Assembly: GCA_001464125.1 (NCBI GenBank)
Contig: LNEP01000012.1
Span: 248,001-312,000 of the forward strand
Direction of reading: 5' to 3'
Length of the DNA stretch: 64,000 nucleotides
DNA from: Betaproteobacteria bacterium Ga0077540
GTDB lineage: Bacteria; Pseudomonadota; Gammaproteobacteria; Burkholderiales; Methylophilaceae
Below the pieces are notes generated by a model, which did no database searches, had not been told where the DNA came from, and worked only from the letters and a program-made list of their open reading frames with translations. Below, one piece after another: positions 36,531 through 46,204 of the stretch. Position numbers and translations under genes: made by a program. Numbering within the stretch: position 1 is the stretch's first letter; every line of letters begins with the position of its first letter.

Positions 36531-37232
36531 TTAGGTAGATTTATATACGGTTGGATCAGCTACGCCAGCCCCCTCAAAACCGGCACGACGCAAACGGCAA
36601 GAGTCGCACTCTCCACACGCCCTGCCTTCAGCGTCCGCTTCATAACATGACACTGTGAGCCCATAATCAACTCCTAGTGAAGTACCTAATTGAATAATTT
36701 GCGATTTAGTCAAATCTATTAATGGGGCATGAATAGTAATTGTCTTACCTTCTACAGCACTTTTGGTCGCGAGGTTTGCCATGTTTTGAAAGGCTTGAAC
36801 ATACTCACCGCGGCAGTCTGGATAGCCAGAGTAATCCAGTGCATTCACGCCAATAAAAATATCTTGCGATTGCAACACTTCCGCCCAAGCAAGCGCCAGT
36901 GATAGCATAATAGTGTTGCGAGCCGGCACATAAGTCACCGGAATGCCAAGTGTGGGCGCGTGTGGGACATCGATTGTATTGTCGGTTAGTGCTGAACCAC
37001 CAAACAGACTTAGATCTAACTGCGGAGTTTTGTGACTGATTGCTCCATATGCTGTCGCAACACGGTTAGCCGCATTTAACTCTGCTATGTGTCTCTGATG
37101 GTAATCTAAGCTGAGGCAATAGCAGTCGAACCCTTGAGATTTTGCAATGGCCAGACAGGTGGCCGAATCTAAACCTCCTGATAGCAACACTACTGCTTTT
37201 TTTGTCTCTTTTTTAGCTGCAGTTTGCATCAT
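36531..37232 (-). CDS. queC: 7-cyano-7-deazaguanine synthase QueC
   Basis: A 233-aa enzyme of the queuosine pathway that converts 7-carboxy-7-deazaguanine to preQ0 with ATP and ammonia. The PP-loop [14 protein letters not shown] is at the N-terminus, and the zinc site is the Cys cluster [14 protein letters not shown] near the end with an upstream [11 protein letters not shown]. The start ATG overlaps the queE stop codon (ATGA), so the two are translationally coupled. An open frame extends seven codons upstream into queE but is unlikely. queD is not in the window. Confidence 0.96.
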   Translation of the reverse strand: MMQTAAKKETKKAVVLLSGGLDSATCLAIAKSQGFDCYCLSLDYHQRHIAELNAANRVATAYGAISHKTPQLDLSLFGGSALTDNTIDVPHAPTLGIPVTYVPARNTIMLSLALAWAEVLQSQDIFIGVNALDYSGYPDCRGEYVQAFQNMANLATKSAVEGKTITIHAPLIDLTKSQIIQLGTSLGVDYGLTVSCYEADAEGRACGECDSCRLRRAGFEGAGVADPTVYKST

Positions 37233-37867
37233 ACGCCTGGCTTCTCGCCCCACAATACTTTGTGTAATTGCACTTGCATGCGTACTGGTAATTGATCAGC
37301 CAACACCCAAGACGCTAGCTCAGGCGCACTTAACTCTTGATAGCTGGGTGAGAATAACACTGGGCATTTATCCGTAAGTTTTAGTTCAGATAGCTTTTGT
37401 TTAGCCCAGTCATAATCATCACGATTACAAAGCACAAACTTAATTTCATCCGCAGCTTTTAAATGCGCCAAATTGCCCCATAAATTATTCTCTGACTCAT
37501 TGGAGGCGGGTGTTTTGATATCCAGAATTACTGATACACGAGAGTCCACCACAGAAATATCCATCGCACCACCAGTCTCTATAGACACGCTGAAACCAGC
37601 GTCACACAAAGTTTTTAACAAATCACGACACTCTTTTTGCGCCAAAGGCTCGCCACCAGTCACTGTTACGTAGCGTGCACCATAACTTGAAACCTGCTGC
37701 ATAATCTCGGTGATTTCCATATTGCGTCCACCACTGAATGCATACGCAGTGTCACAGTAAGTACAGCGCATCGGGCAGCCTGTTAGACGCACAAATACTG
37801 TAGGTAAACCGATGCGCGAGGTTTCACCTTGAAGTGAATGGAAAATTTCGTATATTTTTAATGCCAT
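37229..37867 (-). CDS. queE: 7-carboxy-7-deazaguanine synthase QueE
   Basis: A 212-aa radical SAM enzyme that contracts 6-carboxytetrahydropterin to 7-carboxy-7-deazaguanine. The 4Fe-4S ligands are in CPMRCTYC (CX3CX2C, about residues 31-38), followed by DTAYAFSGG. The SAM-binding VTVTGGEPL and the conserved IETGG strand are also present. It overlaps queC by 4 nt. It starts 17 nt downstream of the terminator hairpin of the tol-pal operon, so any promoter must lie in or beside that hairpin. I saw no preQ1 riboswitch in the short leader. Confidence 0.95.
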   Translation of the reverse strand: MALKIYEIFHSLQGETSRIGLPTVFVRLTGCPMRCTYCDTAYAFSGGRNMEITEIMQQVSSYGARYVTVTGGEPLAQKECRDLLKTLCDAGFSVSIETGGAMDISVVDSRVSVILDIKTPASNESENNLWGNLAHLKAADEIKFVLCNRDDYDWAKQKLSELKLTDKCPVLFSPSYQELSAPELASWVLADQLPVRMQVQLHKVLWGEKPGV

Positions 37868-37884
37868 GATATGCGCGTAGCGCC

Positions 37885-37920
37885 AAAAAATAATGCCAAC
37901 AGGATTGTTGGCATTATTTT
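37885..37920 (-). terminator. Terminator of the yebC-ruv-tol-pal operon
   Basis: A perfect 12-bp stem (AATAATGCCAAC with GTTGGCATTATT) around a 6-nt loop with a T-run on the minus strand, 63 nt after cpoB. Confidence 0.85.
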
Positions 37921-37982
37921 ACAGCAAAAAAAGTGTATCAAATGAAGGTTTTAGCAATCACATGCTCGATATCAGCCACGCT

Positions 37983-38795
37983 TTACTTTAATGCCTCAAG
38001 TGCTTTTAAGCGTTTTTGAGCTGTAGGAACGACATCAGCATTGGGATGCTTAGCTATCAATTCCTTCAAGGTTTTTTTTGCATTGGTAACTTGACCCAGC
38101 TGTATCTGACTATTAGCAACACTGTACATTGCCTCTGGTACTCTAGGGTGATCAGCATGCCCATCAATCAGCTTTTGCTGTGTTGCAATTGATGATTTAT
38201 AGTTTTTAAGTGCAAACTGTGCATACCCCATGCCATACAGTGCATCCGGGACAAATTTACTGGTAGGGTAGTCTTTCAAAAACGCATCGTAAGCAGCAAA
38301 AGCTTCTTTATGTTTAGCTGCTCTGGTCAGCGCATCGGCCTCAGCAAATGCTTTCACATCTTTTTCTTCCACCACAGGTTGAGTAGCCGCGGGTGCTTCA
38401 ACTGGCGCTTGCACAGGTGCCGACTCAATTCTACGCAAACGTGTGTCCGTATCTGCATACAAATCTTTTTGGCGTTGCTGCGCGGCATCCAGATTATGCG
38501 AAGCCAACTCCAAATCACCACGCAGTTGTGCAACTTCCTGCTTGAGCGACTCAATTTGATTTTGCATATCGGCCAAACCTTGACCATGAATTACTGCCTC
38601 AATGGCGGCCAAACGCTTTTCTATGGCCGCTTGAGATTTTTTAAGGTCAGCAATACCTGCTTGACTTTGCGCTTCGACATCTAGGATTTTTTTACGTGCT
38701 TCTTTGTCGTCAAACAAGGCCGCATGGCTTACTAGCGAAACAACCAGTAAGCCAATTGCCAAATTAATCGCTAGGATGCGAGGCACCCATTGCAT
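37983..38795 (-). CDS. cpoB: Cell division coordinator CpoB/YbgF
   Basis: A 270-aa periplasmic protein with a signal peptide (ending near SHA), an N-terminal coiled coil (about residues 30-120) for trimerisation and C-terminal TPR repeats (for example YPTSKFVPDALYGMGYAQFA). CpoB coordinates the Tol-Pal machine with peptidoglycan synthesis at division. A Pro/Ala/Val/Glu linker (about 121-145) joins the halves. I start at ATG 38795, one nucleotide after the pal stop codon, with AAGGTGA upstream; a GTG or TTG start earlier would overlap pal. Last gene of the tol-pal operon. Confidence 0.94.
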   Translation of the reverse strand: MQWVPRILAINLAIGLLVVSLVSHAALFDDKEARKKILDVEAQSQAGIADLKKSQAAIEKRLAAIEAVIHGQGLADMQNQIESLKQEVAQLRGDLELASHNLDAAQQRQKDLYADTDTRLRRIESAPVQAPVEAPAATQPVVEEKDVKAFAEADALTRAAKHKEAFAAYDAFLKDYPTSKFVPDALYGMGYAQFALKNYKSSIATQQKLIDGHADHPRVPEAMYSVANSQIQLGQVTNAKKTLKELIAKHPNADVVPTAQKRLKALEALK

Positions 38796-38796
38796 C

Positions 38797-39351
38797 TTAT
38801 TCACCTTGGTATACAACATCTACACGGCGGTTTTGTTGGAAGCAATCTTCATCAGCGCAGTTAACGTTCGCTTTCTCTTCACCGTAGCTAACAGTTTCAA
38901 TTTGCGTGTCTTGTACACCTAGTAAGTTCAATGCTTTTTTAACTGCTACTGAACGACGTTGACCCAAAGACAAGTTGTATTCACGTGTACCACGCTCATC
39001 CGTATTGCCTTGTAAAATCACTTTCGCATCTTGGTGAGATTTTAAGTATTGTGCATGCGCCTCAACAATTGGTCTAAACTCAGCTTTAACTGCGTCGCTG
39101 TTAAAATCAAAGTAAATATTCCGTTTAGATAAAATGTTGTTCGGATCGCGTAATGGATTATTAGCATCGTTGTTTGCATTGCCGTCAATATTCACTTCTT
39201 TGATGCCGTTAGCATCAGAACCATCACTACTTGATGCTGCAGTGCTAGAACCTGAGCTTTTATCTTCTACTTTAGCTGGAGTGACAGGTGTACTTTTACA
39301 AGCCACTAAAAACATCACCATTGCTAAACTCATCCATACTTTATTATTCAT
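38797..39351 (-). CDS. pal: Peptidoglycan-associated lipoprotein Pal
   Basis: A 184-aa outer-membrane lipoprotein that anchors the envelope to peptidoglycan and is pulled by Tol to the division site. The lipobox is LVAC near residues 15-18. An acidic and serine-rich linker is followed by the OmpA-like domain with YFDFNSDAVKAEFRPIVEAH and the peptidoglycan-binding residues in GNTDERGTREYNLSLGQRR. The ATG at 39351 has GAGGAG upstream; an open frame extending eight codons further has no site. Pal length is normal. Confidence 0.96.
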   Translation of the reverse strand: MNNKVWMSLAMVMFLVACKSTPVTPAKVEDKSSGSSTAASSSDGSDANGIKEVNIDGNANNDANNPLRDPNNILSKRNIYFDFNSDAVKAEFRPIVEAHAQYLKSHQDAKVILQGNTDERGTREYNLSLGQRRSVAVKKALNLLGVQDTQIETVSYGEEKANVNCADEDCFQQNRRVDVVYQGE

Positions 39352-39407
39352 TTTACTTCTCCTCTTAGTTATCATTCACAATTAATACTATATCAAATTA
39401 TTACAGC

Positions 39408-40703
39408 TTATTTTGCCATTGGCGCCCAAGCGGGCTCTCTCACATCACCCCCTGATTCGCTCAAGCGTTGGCGCACTCGCCCGTCCGAAGACACCGCAGC
39501 CAGGGACCCCTTACCACGTACTTTGGTCGCATATAGAATCACACGCCCATTGGGTGAAAAACTAGGTGACTCATCTTGCGCACCTTCACTTAACAATTGC
39601 ACTTGCCCATTCGATAAATCCTGTAACGCAACTCTAAACTTACCGCCATCATTGCGGATGTAGGCCAAATAGCGTCCATCTGGTGAAAAGCGTGGGCTAA
39701 CATTGTAAGCACCCTCAAATGTCACACGTGTAGCATCACCTCCACCAGCAGACACCTTGTAGATTTGAGGTCTTCCACCACGATCTGAGGTGAAATATAT
39801 AAACTTACCGTCTGGCGAAAAAGCTGGTTCTGTATCAATCGCGTTGCTTTTTGTCACTTGTCTTAGATCGCCACCGTCTGCACTAATGGTATAAATTTGC
39901 GAGTTGGCACCATAGGTCAATACTATTGCAAGTTTAGAACCATCTGGTGACCAAGCCGGCGCACTGTTGTTACCTTTATAGTTCGCCAGGATTTTTCTGT
40001 CGCCAGTCGTAAGCGATTGCACATACACAATTGGCTTTTTCTTTTCAAAAGACACGTAAGCCATCTTGGTACCATCTGGCGACCAAGCTGGCGAAATAAT
40101 AGGCTCATTTGATGAAACAACATTTTGTGCGTTGTAGCCATCTGCATCTGACACCTGCAGGGTATAACGTTTACCAATTTTGTTAATGTAAGCAATACGG
40201 CTACTAAAATCACCACGCTGCCCTGTTAGTTTTTCATAAATTGCATCCGCAATTTTATGTGCAGTCGCTCTAATTTGCGTTGGCGCGATTTGATAGTCCA
40301 TACCAATTAATTGCGTTTGCTTGAGCACATCCAGTAGCTGAAACGTTACTTTCAAACGCCCACCACCCAAGCTTTCCACATGACCCACCGTCATCGCTTG
40401 CGCTTGCAATGCGCTCCACTCTGCATACTTAACTTGGGACACGGCTGTTGGCAAATTGGCCATGCCACGTGTCTCTAGCACACGAAACAAGCCACTGCGC
40501 TTGAGGTCTGCGGCAATAATTTCGTGCAAATTGTCTTTAGAAGAAATACCTGCGGGTTCTGCAAACGGCAAAATAGCCACAGGAATTTGCTGCGCGCCAC
40601 CCCCGCTAATTTCTATTTCTAATGCTGCGTTTGCTTGTAGACTTGTTACGATGCTCGCGACTAGAAATAACAGCGCAAGCATGTGTTGATTGAATACTTT
40701 CAT
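39408..40703 (-). CDS. tolB: Tol-Pal system beta propeller protein TolB
   Basis: A 431-aa periplasmic protein linking TolA and Pal. A signal peptide ends near ANA (residue 26). The N-terminal domain spans about residues 30-165 (VAILPFAEPAGIS), followed by a six-bladed propeller of repeated units such as SPAWSPDGTKMAYVSFE and PAWSPDGSKLAIVL. The gene is in the standard position between tolA and pal with 56 nt to pal. Length is typical. Confidence 0.96.
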   Translation of the reverse strand: MKVFNQHMLALLFLVASIVTSLQANAALEIEISGGGAQQIPVAILPFAEPAGISSKDNLHEIIAADLKRSGLFRVLETRGMANLPTAVSQVKYAEWSALQAQAMTVGHVESLGGGRLKVTFQLLDVLKQTQLIGMDYQIAPTQIRATAHKIADAIYEKLTGQRGDFSSRIAYINKIGKRYTLQVSDADGYNAQNVVSSNEPIISPAWSPDGTKMAYVSFEKKKPIVYVQSLTTGDRKILANYKGNNSAPAWSPDGSKLAIVLTYGANSQIYTISADGGDLRQVTKSNAIDTEPAFSPDGKFIYFTSDRGGRPQIYKVSAGGGDATRVTFEGAYNVSPRFSPDGRYLAYIRNDGGKFRVALQDLSNGQVQLLSEGAQDESPSFSPNGRVILYATKVRGKGSLAAVSSDGRVRQRLSESGGDVREPAWAPMAK

Positions 40704-40827
40704 GACTGATTGGCTACAACTTATTTAAAAAGTTCAGTTAAATTCTAATGCAATTTAGTTTTAATAGGCCTTTAATTACACTTTGTTACATTTGTTACAT
40801 TTGGGCAACATGAGGTTTTACACCATT

Positions 40828-41646
40828 TTATTCCCCGTTTGGCTTGAATTTAAGTTTGAGATTTCTAAATTCTGCCTTGGCTGCATTGTCTGGTGGCATG
40901 GGCAAGGGCTCAGACACAATAATTGCACGCTCCACGGCTTCGTCACACGTTGCATTGCCACTGGATTTTACTAATTTAGGCGCTCCAGACAATTCGCCAG
41001 TGGGCAACACGCTGATTTGGAAAGTTAGCTCTGGATTGCCATCACCGCATAAGGTCTTATTCACATTACCACGAATTTTTGCCTTAATTTTTTCAGTAAA
41101 TTCGCCAATCACGCTAGGCGACACCGAGCTGGATTGTTGCGCAGAGGCTGGCTTATCATCAAGCATTGCATCTTGCAATTCCTTTAGTTTCTTATCCATA
41201 TTGTCAGCCTGTTTAGGCTTTGGTAGGTCTTCAAGCATTTCTTTTTTTAACTTTTCAATAGCTGCCTTTTTCTTCGCCTCTTCTAGCTTCTTCTCCGCTT
41301 CAATTTTTTTCTTGAGCGCTTGTTCTTTTTTCTTATTTTCCAACTCAATATCCACCTTAGGAGGCGCTGGCTCTGGCTTCTCTTCCACAGGCTTAGGTGG
41401 CTCAACTGGTTTGGGCTCGGGCTTTGGTTCTTCTTTCACTTCCGGAGGAGGTAGCGGCTTCACAGCAATCGGTTTTGCTACTTTCGTAGGCAAGTTATCC
41501 CACAACTCCACTTCCGTGATATTCATGGGTGGATGAGCCGCTTTCCAGTTAATCGACACCACCATGGCAACAAACAACACGCCATGCACTGCTAATGCCA
41601 GCATGCCTGCTTTCCATGAAATATCGCTTTCGTGCTTTCTAATCAT
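40828..41646 (-). CDS. tolA: Tol-Pal system protein TolA
   Basis: A 272-aa inner-membrane protein that spans the periplasm. An N-terminal transmembrane helix (MLALAVHGVLFVAMVVSI, about residues 15-32) is followed by a proline-rich stretch (KPEPKPVEPPKPVEEKPEP), a Lys/Glu/Ala coiled helix (about 100-155) and a C-terminal domain with TonB/TolA C-like features (TFQISVLPTGELSG). The TolA domain II helix is shorter than in E. coli. It lies 6 nt after tolR. Confidence 0.92.
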   Translation of the reverse strand: MIRKHESDISWKAGMLALAVHGVLFVAMVVSINWKAAHPPMNITEVELWDNLPTKVAKPIAVKPLPPPEVKEEPKPEPKPVEPPKPVEEKPEPAPPKVDIELENKKKEQALKKKIEAEKKLEEAKKKAAIEKLKKEMLEDLPKPKQADNMDKKLKELQDAMLDDKPASAQQSSSVSPSVIGEFTEKIKAKIRGNVNKTLCGDGNPELTFQISVLPTGELSGAPKLVKSSGNATCDEAVERAIIVSEPLPMPPDNAAKAEFRNLKLKFKPNGE

Positions 41647-41652
41647 GCTTGG

Positions 41653-42045
41653 TTAAGTCGCAGGTTTAAACAATAAACCTACTTTTTCCACTTTGGCTTG
41701 CTTTAATAAATCCATAACGACGATGACTTTTCCGTAGGGTGTTTTTTCATCGGCAGCCACCACCACAGCGCGCGGCGATTTTGCTAGTTGCTGCTTAATT
41801 TCAAACAGCAAGGCATCGTGCTCCAAACGCTTGCCTTCAATTTCAGCACCACCATCTTTTCGCACAGTCACAATAATCGGTGCGCCTGTTTGCTTAAGGG
41901 ATTGACCCACTTTAGGCAATTCCACCACACCAGGGTTTGTCATGGGTGCGGTGACCATAAAAATCACTAATAGCACCAATGTGACATCAATATAGGGCAC
42001 CACATTGATTTGGTTCATCATCCGACGTTTACGGGTTCTGCTCAT
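41653..42045 (-). CDS. tolR: Tol-Pal system protein TolR (ExbD family)
   Basis: A 130-aa inner-membrane protein of the TolQR proton channel. One N-terminal transmembrane helix (about residues 18-36; VTLVLLVIFMVTAPM) contains the conserved Asp (PYIDVTLVLL) that takes part in proton flow. The periplasmic part has the ExbD-like fold (VVAADEKTPYGKVIVVMDLL). It starts 11 nt after tolQ. Confidence 0.95.
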   Translation of the reverse strand: MSRTRKRRMMNQINVVPYIDVTLVLLVIFMVTAPMTNPGVVELPKVGQSLKQTGAPIIVTVRKDGGAEIEGKRLEHDALLFEIKQQLAKSPRAVVVAADEKTPYGKVIVVMDLLKQAKVEKVGLLFKPAT

Positions 42046-42056
42046 GGCATCACTCC

Positions 42057-42731
42057 TTAAATTCTGCGTTGCAGAATATTGGTAAACTCTTCCATAAAGC
42101 TCTCATAGCGCACAGACAGTCTATCCACGCTTGATGCAAAACGATTATAGGCAATCACCGCTGGAATCGCTGCAAATAGGCCAATCGCCGTTGCCACCAG
42201 CGCCTCAGCAATGCCTGGGGCTACTTGGCTCAGCGTTGCTTGCGCTACGTTGGATAAACCACGGAACGCGTTCATAATGCCCCACACGGTGCCAAACAAA
42301 CCAATGTAAGGACTCACTGACCCAACCGAAGCCAGAAATGGCAAATGTGCATCTAAGTTATCCAACTCGCGGTTATAGGCTGCACGCATGGCACGGCGGG
42401 TACCTTCCATCACATCGCTGACTTCCATACGGCCTTGCTGTTTGTGGCGCACAAATTCTTTAAAGCCCGCTTCAAAAATACTGGCCATGCCTTGCGACTT
42501 ACGGCGTCCTGTACTCAAACCTTCGTATAGCTTATTCAAATCACCACCGGACCAGAAAGCGCCCTCAAATTGCTCAGCATCTTTTGTAGCATTTTTAATG
42601 GTGAAGACTTTGATAAAAATATACCACCACGAAAACAGTGAGGTAATAAGTAAAATGATCATGACCATCTGCACAGGTAAACTTGCGCCTGAGACCAAAG
42701 AAAAAAACGACATATCATTGGCTACATTCAT
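42057..42731 (-). CDS. tolQ: Tol-Pal system protein TolQ
   Basis: A 224-aa inner-membrane channel subunit related to ExbB and MotA. Three membrane helices are visible: the first near residues 15-37 (VQMVMIILLITSLFSWWYIF), then two in the C-terminal half (SVGSVSPYIGLFGTVWGIM and LVATAIGLFAAIPAVIAYN). These carry the conserved threonine and proline residues of the pore. Its ATG overlaps the stop codon of ybgC (ATGA). Confidence 0.96.
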   Translation of the reverse strand: MNVANDMSFFSLVSGASLPVQMVMIILLITSLFSWWYIFIKVFTIKNATKDAEQFEGAFWSGGDLNKLYEGLSTGRRKSQGMASIFEAGFKEFVRHKQQGRMEVSDVMEGTRRAMRAAYNRELDNLDAHLPFLASVGSVSPYIGLFGTVWGIMNAFRGLSNVAQATLSQVAPGIAEALVATAIGLFAAIPAVIAYNRFASSVDRLSVRYESFMEEFTNILQRRI

Positions 42732-43156
42732 TGTGACTCCATGCTTAATTTAATGAGGGCTGGAATGCCCGTGGGTTTAAAGGTTTTTGCATCAACGCAG
42801 GCAATTTTAACATCGGCCTCGATGAGGATTTGTGGTTCGTCTGACGACGCTGAAATTCTGAATATGGTCTGTTTGCAAGCAAAACTGCCTCGACCCATTT
42901 GCAAGAGCTGGTTACTCACTTGCAACATATCATCAAACTTGGCTGGCTTTTTGAATTGAATCTGCATGCTGTGCACCACAAACAAGATATTCAAATCGTC
43001 TCTGAGATGCGTTTGGTGAAAACCAAGGTGGCGCAACCACTCGGTACGAGCGCGCTCCATAAAATTGAGATACTGACTATGATAAACCACGCCGCCTGCA
43101 TCGGTGTCTTCGTAATAGACACGGACTGGCCAGTTAAATGTATTTATTGCTGCCAA
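42728..43156 (-). CDS. ybgC: Acyl-CoA thioesterase YbgC
   Basis: A 142-aa hot-dog-fold thioesterase, usually the first gene of the tol-pal cluster. The catalytic Asp lies in [19 protein letters not shown] (about residues 14-32). The family acts on short or phospholipid-related acyl-CoAs and binds acyl carrier protein. The gene overlaps the end of ruvB by 13 nt and tolQ by 4 nt, which ties DNA repair and envelope genes into one transcript. Confidence 0.94.
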   Translation of the reverse strand: MAAINTFNWPVRVYYEDTDAGGVVYHSQYLNFMERARTEWLRHLGFHQTHLRDDLNILFVVHSMQIQFKKPAKFDDMLQVSNQLLQMGRGSFACKQTIFRISASSDEPQILIEADVKIACVDAKTFKPTGIPALIKLSMESQ

Positions 43157-44181
43157 AGCTCTCCACTCGCTAAACTGCTGGGCACCGGCAGCCCAAAATG
43201 CTGATACGCTTGACTGGTTGCGACACGCCCTCGTGGGGTGCGCATTAAATAGCCTTGTTGAATCAAATACGGCTCCAGCACATCCTCAATGGTATCACGC
43301 TCTTCACCGATTGCCGCCGCAAGATTATCTAGGCCAACTGGACCACCACCAAACTTCTCTAGTACCGCCTGTAGTAGTTTTCGGTCCATGACATCAAAAC
43401 CAAGCTTGTCTACATCTAGCATTTGCAAGGCCGCATCGGCAATATCACTGGTGACGATACCATCCGATTTCACTTGCGCGTAATCGCGCACGCGCCGCAA
43501 CAAACGGTTTGCAATACGAGGGGTGCCGCGTGAACGTCTGGCAATCTCAAATGCGCCAGCCTGCTGCATATTCACATCCAATAAGTTGGCTGAGCGATGC
43601 ACGATTTTGGCCAATTCATCGTTGGTATAAAACTCCAAACGCGCCACAATGCCAAAACGATCACGCAATGGATTGGTCAGCATACCAGCGCGTGTGGTGG
43701 CACCCACGAGAGTAAACGGTGGTAAATCCAAGCGCACACTTCGCGCTGCAGGACCTTCGCCAATCATGATATCTAAGCGGTAATCTTCCATGGCGGGATA
43801 TAGAATTTCCTCCACGACAGGGCTTAAGCGGTGAATCTCGTCAATAAACAATACATCATTGGGTTCTAGATTGGTCAGTAAAGCCGCCAAGTCGCCAGCG
43901 CGCTCCAGCACTGGGCCTGAGGTTTGGCGCATATTCACGCCCATCTCTTTGGCAATAATATGCGCAAGGGTGGTTTTACCCAGACCCGGTGGACCAAACA
44001 GCAACACATGGTCTAGCGGCTCACTGCGACCACGTGCCGCGTTGATAAAAATCTCCAATTGGCCGCGTGCTTTTTCTTGGCCCACATACTCATCCAGCAC
44101 CTTGGGACGTAACGCACGCTCCAATGCTTCCTCTTGCGGACTGGCTGTATCCGCGGCAATTAAACGGTCTGTTTCTATCAT
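43144..44181 (-). CDS. ruvB: Holliday junction branch migration ATPase RuvB
   Basis: A 345-aa AAA+ motor that drives branch migration with RuvA. Walker A is [14 protein letters not shown] (about residues 62-75), Walker B is [11 protein letters not shown], sensor 1 is in [10 protein letters not shown] and the Arg finger region in [13 protein letters not shown]. The C-terminal winged helix carries [17 protein letters not shown]. It overlaps the upstream DUF4349 gene by ATGA and the downstream ybgC by 13 nt. Confidence 0.98.
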   Translation of the reverse strand: MIETDRLIAADTASPQEEALERALRPKVLDEYVGQEKARGQLEIFINAARGRSEPLDHVLLFGPPGLGKTTLAHIIAKEMGVNMRQTSGPVLERAGDLAALLTNLEPNDVLFIDEIHRLSPVVEEILYPAMEDYRLDIMIGEGPAARSVRLDLPPFTLVGATTRAGMLTNPLRDRFGIVARLEFYTNDELAKIVHRSANLLDVNMQQAGAFEIARRSRGTPRIANRLLRRVRDYAQVKSDGIVTSDIADAALQMLDVDKLGFDVMDRKLLQAVLEKFGGGPVGLDNLAAAIGEERDTIEDVLEPYLIQQGYLMRTPRGRVATSQAYQHFGLPVPSSLASGELWQQ

Positions 44182-45047
44182 TTAGTAAACCATTTTGCTT
44201 TTAAGCGCTTCCACACTCTGCCAATAATGATTAAGCAGGGGATACCAATGAGCAGCCACGGCAAAGCGCTTACCACAAACGTAATTACTGTAGCCAGGCT
44301 TTCCATCAGGACACGCCCAGCATCTTTCAGCGCACGTGCTACCGGCGAGAAAAAGCCTTGTTCTGTAATGCCTTGTTTAGCAGAAAAATCAATATTCACC
44401 GCCACTAAATCTGTCTCTAAACTCAGTACTTTACGTATGCTCATGATGCTATCCAGCTGACTTTGTGTATTGGCCAGCTCGCGCTCAACATCAATAATAT
44501 CTTTAAATTTGGCTGATTTATCATTTAGCATCAAACGCAAACGATCACGCAATTCGGTCAGATTTTTAATACGCGCATCAGCATCCACTACTTGATTGGT
44601 TTTGTCTTCAGCTTCACGGCCATGCTGAATAATATCGCCGCTTTTGGCCAGCCCGGCTATAAACACTGCCACATTTCTGGGCGGTACGCGAACACTTAAC
44701 GATGCAGAAGGTGGGTTATAGGGCGTTTCTTTGTTGTAATTGGCACTCAACATTTGGCATTGTAGTGCTTCACAATGTTTAATGGCCGCATCAAAACCAG
44801 TTTGCAAATTCTCTGCTGGCAGCTCTACATTGAGGTGATGGCGCAACGCGATGTATTTTCTAGCCTGTGACGTATCGGGTTCAGAGTACTCTGTCAAACT
44901 TTGCTCGGCACCACCCATCATGGCATCTGCGGCCATTTTTGCCATCGGCGCAGGGGCACGCGCCATTTCAGACTCATTTGATGACGGCTGTTGCCCACAA
45001 GCCACCATCAATAGACTAAGCGATATAAACCCAATGATTTTATTCAT
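44178..45047 (-). CDS. DUF4349-domain lipoprotein inserted between ruvA and ruvB
   Basis: A 289-aa envelope protein. The N-terminus is a lipoprotein signal (lipobox MVAC, Cys17). The DUF4349 domain covers about residues 55-275: [20 protein letters not shown], a coiled segment ([20 protein letters not shown]), and a C-terminal transmembrane helix ([19 protein letters not shown], about 258-276) followed by basic residues. It therefore has two potential membrane attachments. The function of the family is unknown. It starts 9 nt after ruvA and overlaps ruvB by 4 nt, an unusual interruption of the ruvCAB order. Confidence 0.87.
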   Translation of the reverse strand: MNKIIGFISLSLLMVACGQQPSSNESEMARAPAPMAKMAADAMMGGAEQSLTEYSEPDTSQARKYIALRHHLNVELPAENLQTGFDAAIKHCEALQCQMLSANYNKETPYNPPSASLSVRVPPRNVAVFIAGLAKSGDIIQHGREAEDKTNQVVDADARIKNLTELRDRLRLMLNDKSAKFKDIIDVERELANTQSQLDSIMSIRKVLSLETDLVAVNIDFSAKQGITEQGFFSPVARALKDAGRVLMESLATVITFVVSALPWLLIGIPCLIIIGRVWKRLKAKWFTK

Positions 45048-45056
45048 CTACACCCT

Positions 45057-45632
45057 TTATTTAGACAAGTGCTTAAGCGCCTGCTTGATGCCTTCAGCCA
45101 CGCTGACTTCTTTATCCAACAGCTTCACTGCTGCCATTGCCTCGCGCTCATTGTAGCCTAAAGCAATTAACGCGTTGAGCACATCATGAGTAGCAGACTT
45201 GGGTTGTGCTTGCGATGTCACCGAGCCAGTGACTGTGAATTTGTCTTTGAGCTCCAGCAGCAGACGCTCGGCGGTTTTCTTACCAATGCCAGGGATGCGT
45301 GTCAGCATAGCTACTTCTTGCTGGCTCACCGCACTAACCAAATCATCAATAGTGACCCCACTCAAGATAGAAAGTGCAGATTTTGCACCGATACCATTAA
45401 CCTTAAGCAATTGTTTAAAAGTATTTTTTTCTTGCTCGCTGCCAAAGCCATACAGTAATTGCGCATCCTCGCGCACCACAAAATGGGTGAGTAATTGCAC
45501 TTTTTGTCCAAGCTCTGGCAAATTGTAGAAAGTGCTCATCGGCACTTCCACCTCATAGCCCACACCTTGGCAATCCACAATAACAAAAGGGGGCGCTTTT
45601 TCAATGAGTACGCCATTCAATCTTGCAATCAT
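45057..45632 (-). CDS. ruvA: Holliday junction branch migration protein RuvA
   Basis: A 191-aa tetrameric Holliday-junction-binding protein. The OB-fold ([20 protein letters not shown]) is followed by two helix-hairpin-helix motifs ([20 protein letters not shown] and [20 protein letters not shown]) and the C-terminal domain that touches RuvB ([20 protein letters not shown]). Its ATG overlaps the ruvC stop codon. Confidence 0.97.
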   Translation of the reverse strand: MIARLNGVLIEKAPPFVIVDCQGVGYEVEVPMSTFYNLPELGQKVQLLTHFVVREDAQLLYGFGSEQEKNTFKQLLKVNGIGAKSALSILSGVTIDDLVSAVSQQEVAMLTRIPGIGKKTAERLLLELKDKFTVTGSVTSQAQPKSATHDVLNALIALGYNEREAMAAVKLLDKEVSVAEGIKQALKHLSK

Positions 45633-46195
45633 ACCAACCGCCCATTCTTGACTCTAAATCCTGCCGTTGCTAACTTACCTAGGCCCTGCCCACCATGTGC
45701 ATGACATATCGCACAAGCCAAAGCATCCGCAGAATCCGGACTAGGCGTCGCAGGTAAATTCAATAACCGTTTAACCATCTCTTGCACTTGCTCTTTTTGT
45801 GCGTGGCCGTTACCCACCACCGATTGCTTGACCTGCAATGCCGTATATTCCGCTACGATTAAATTGCGAATGACCGCAGCACTAATGGCAGCACCACGCG
45901 CTTGCCCTAACAATAAAGTGGATTGTGGATTGACATTGACAAAGACTTTTTCAACGGCAACTTGTGTCGGCTGGTATGTATCAATCACCTCAAACAACCC
46001 CTCCAAAATCACCTTCAAACGTGCTGGCAGTTCCTCACGATCATTTTCACCTTCTACTGAGTTTTTTTTTGCCGAAGCTGTTTTAATGACGCCGCTAGTG
46101 ACGTAGCTAAGTTTGTTATCTTGCGTCTCTATCACGCCAAAGCCAGTGATACGTAGACCAGGGTCTATGCCTAATATTCGAATGGAGGAATTCAA
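45629..46195 (-). CDS. ruvC: Crossover junction endodeoxyribonuclease RuvC
   Basis: A 188-aa Holliday junction resolvase. The RNase H-like active site has its first Asp in [14 protein letters not shown] (about residues 7-20), a Glu in [15 protein letters not shown], and acidic residues in the C-terminal helix region ([19 protein letters not shown]). An insertion of about 15 residues ([15 protein letters not shown], about 43-57) lengthens the first third. It lies 9 nt after yebC and overlaps ruvA by ATGA. Confidence 0.97.
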   Translation of the reverse strand: MNSSIRILGIDPGLRITGFGVIETQDNKLSYVTSGVIKTASAKKNSVEGENDREELPARLKVILEGLFEVIDTYQPTQVAVEKVFVNVNPQSTLLLGQARGAAISAAVIRNLIVAEYTALQVKQSVVGNGHAQKEQVQEMVKRLLNLPATPSPDSADALACAICHAHGGQGLGKLATAGFRVKNGRLV

Positions 46196-46204
46196 TTAGC
46201 CGTT

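Noticed and set aside
37868..37982. preQ1 riboswitch before queE
   Set aside because: The only structure is a long perfect hairpin with a T-run, a terminator for the upstream operon; no preQ1 aptamer pattern.
40844..41536. Long open frame (230 codons) antisense to tolA
   Set aside because: It is the mirror of the low-complexity Lys/Glu/Ala coil of TolA; the translation is Ser/Phe-rich with no family pattern or ribosome site.
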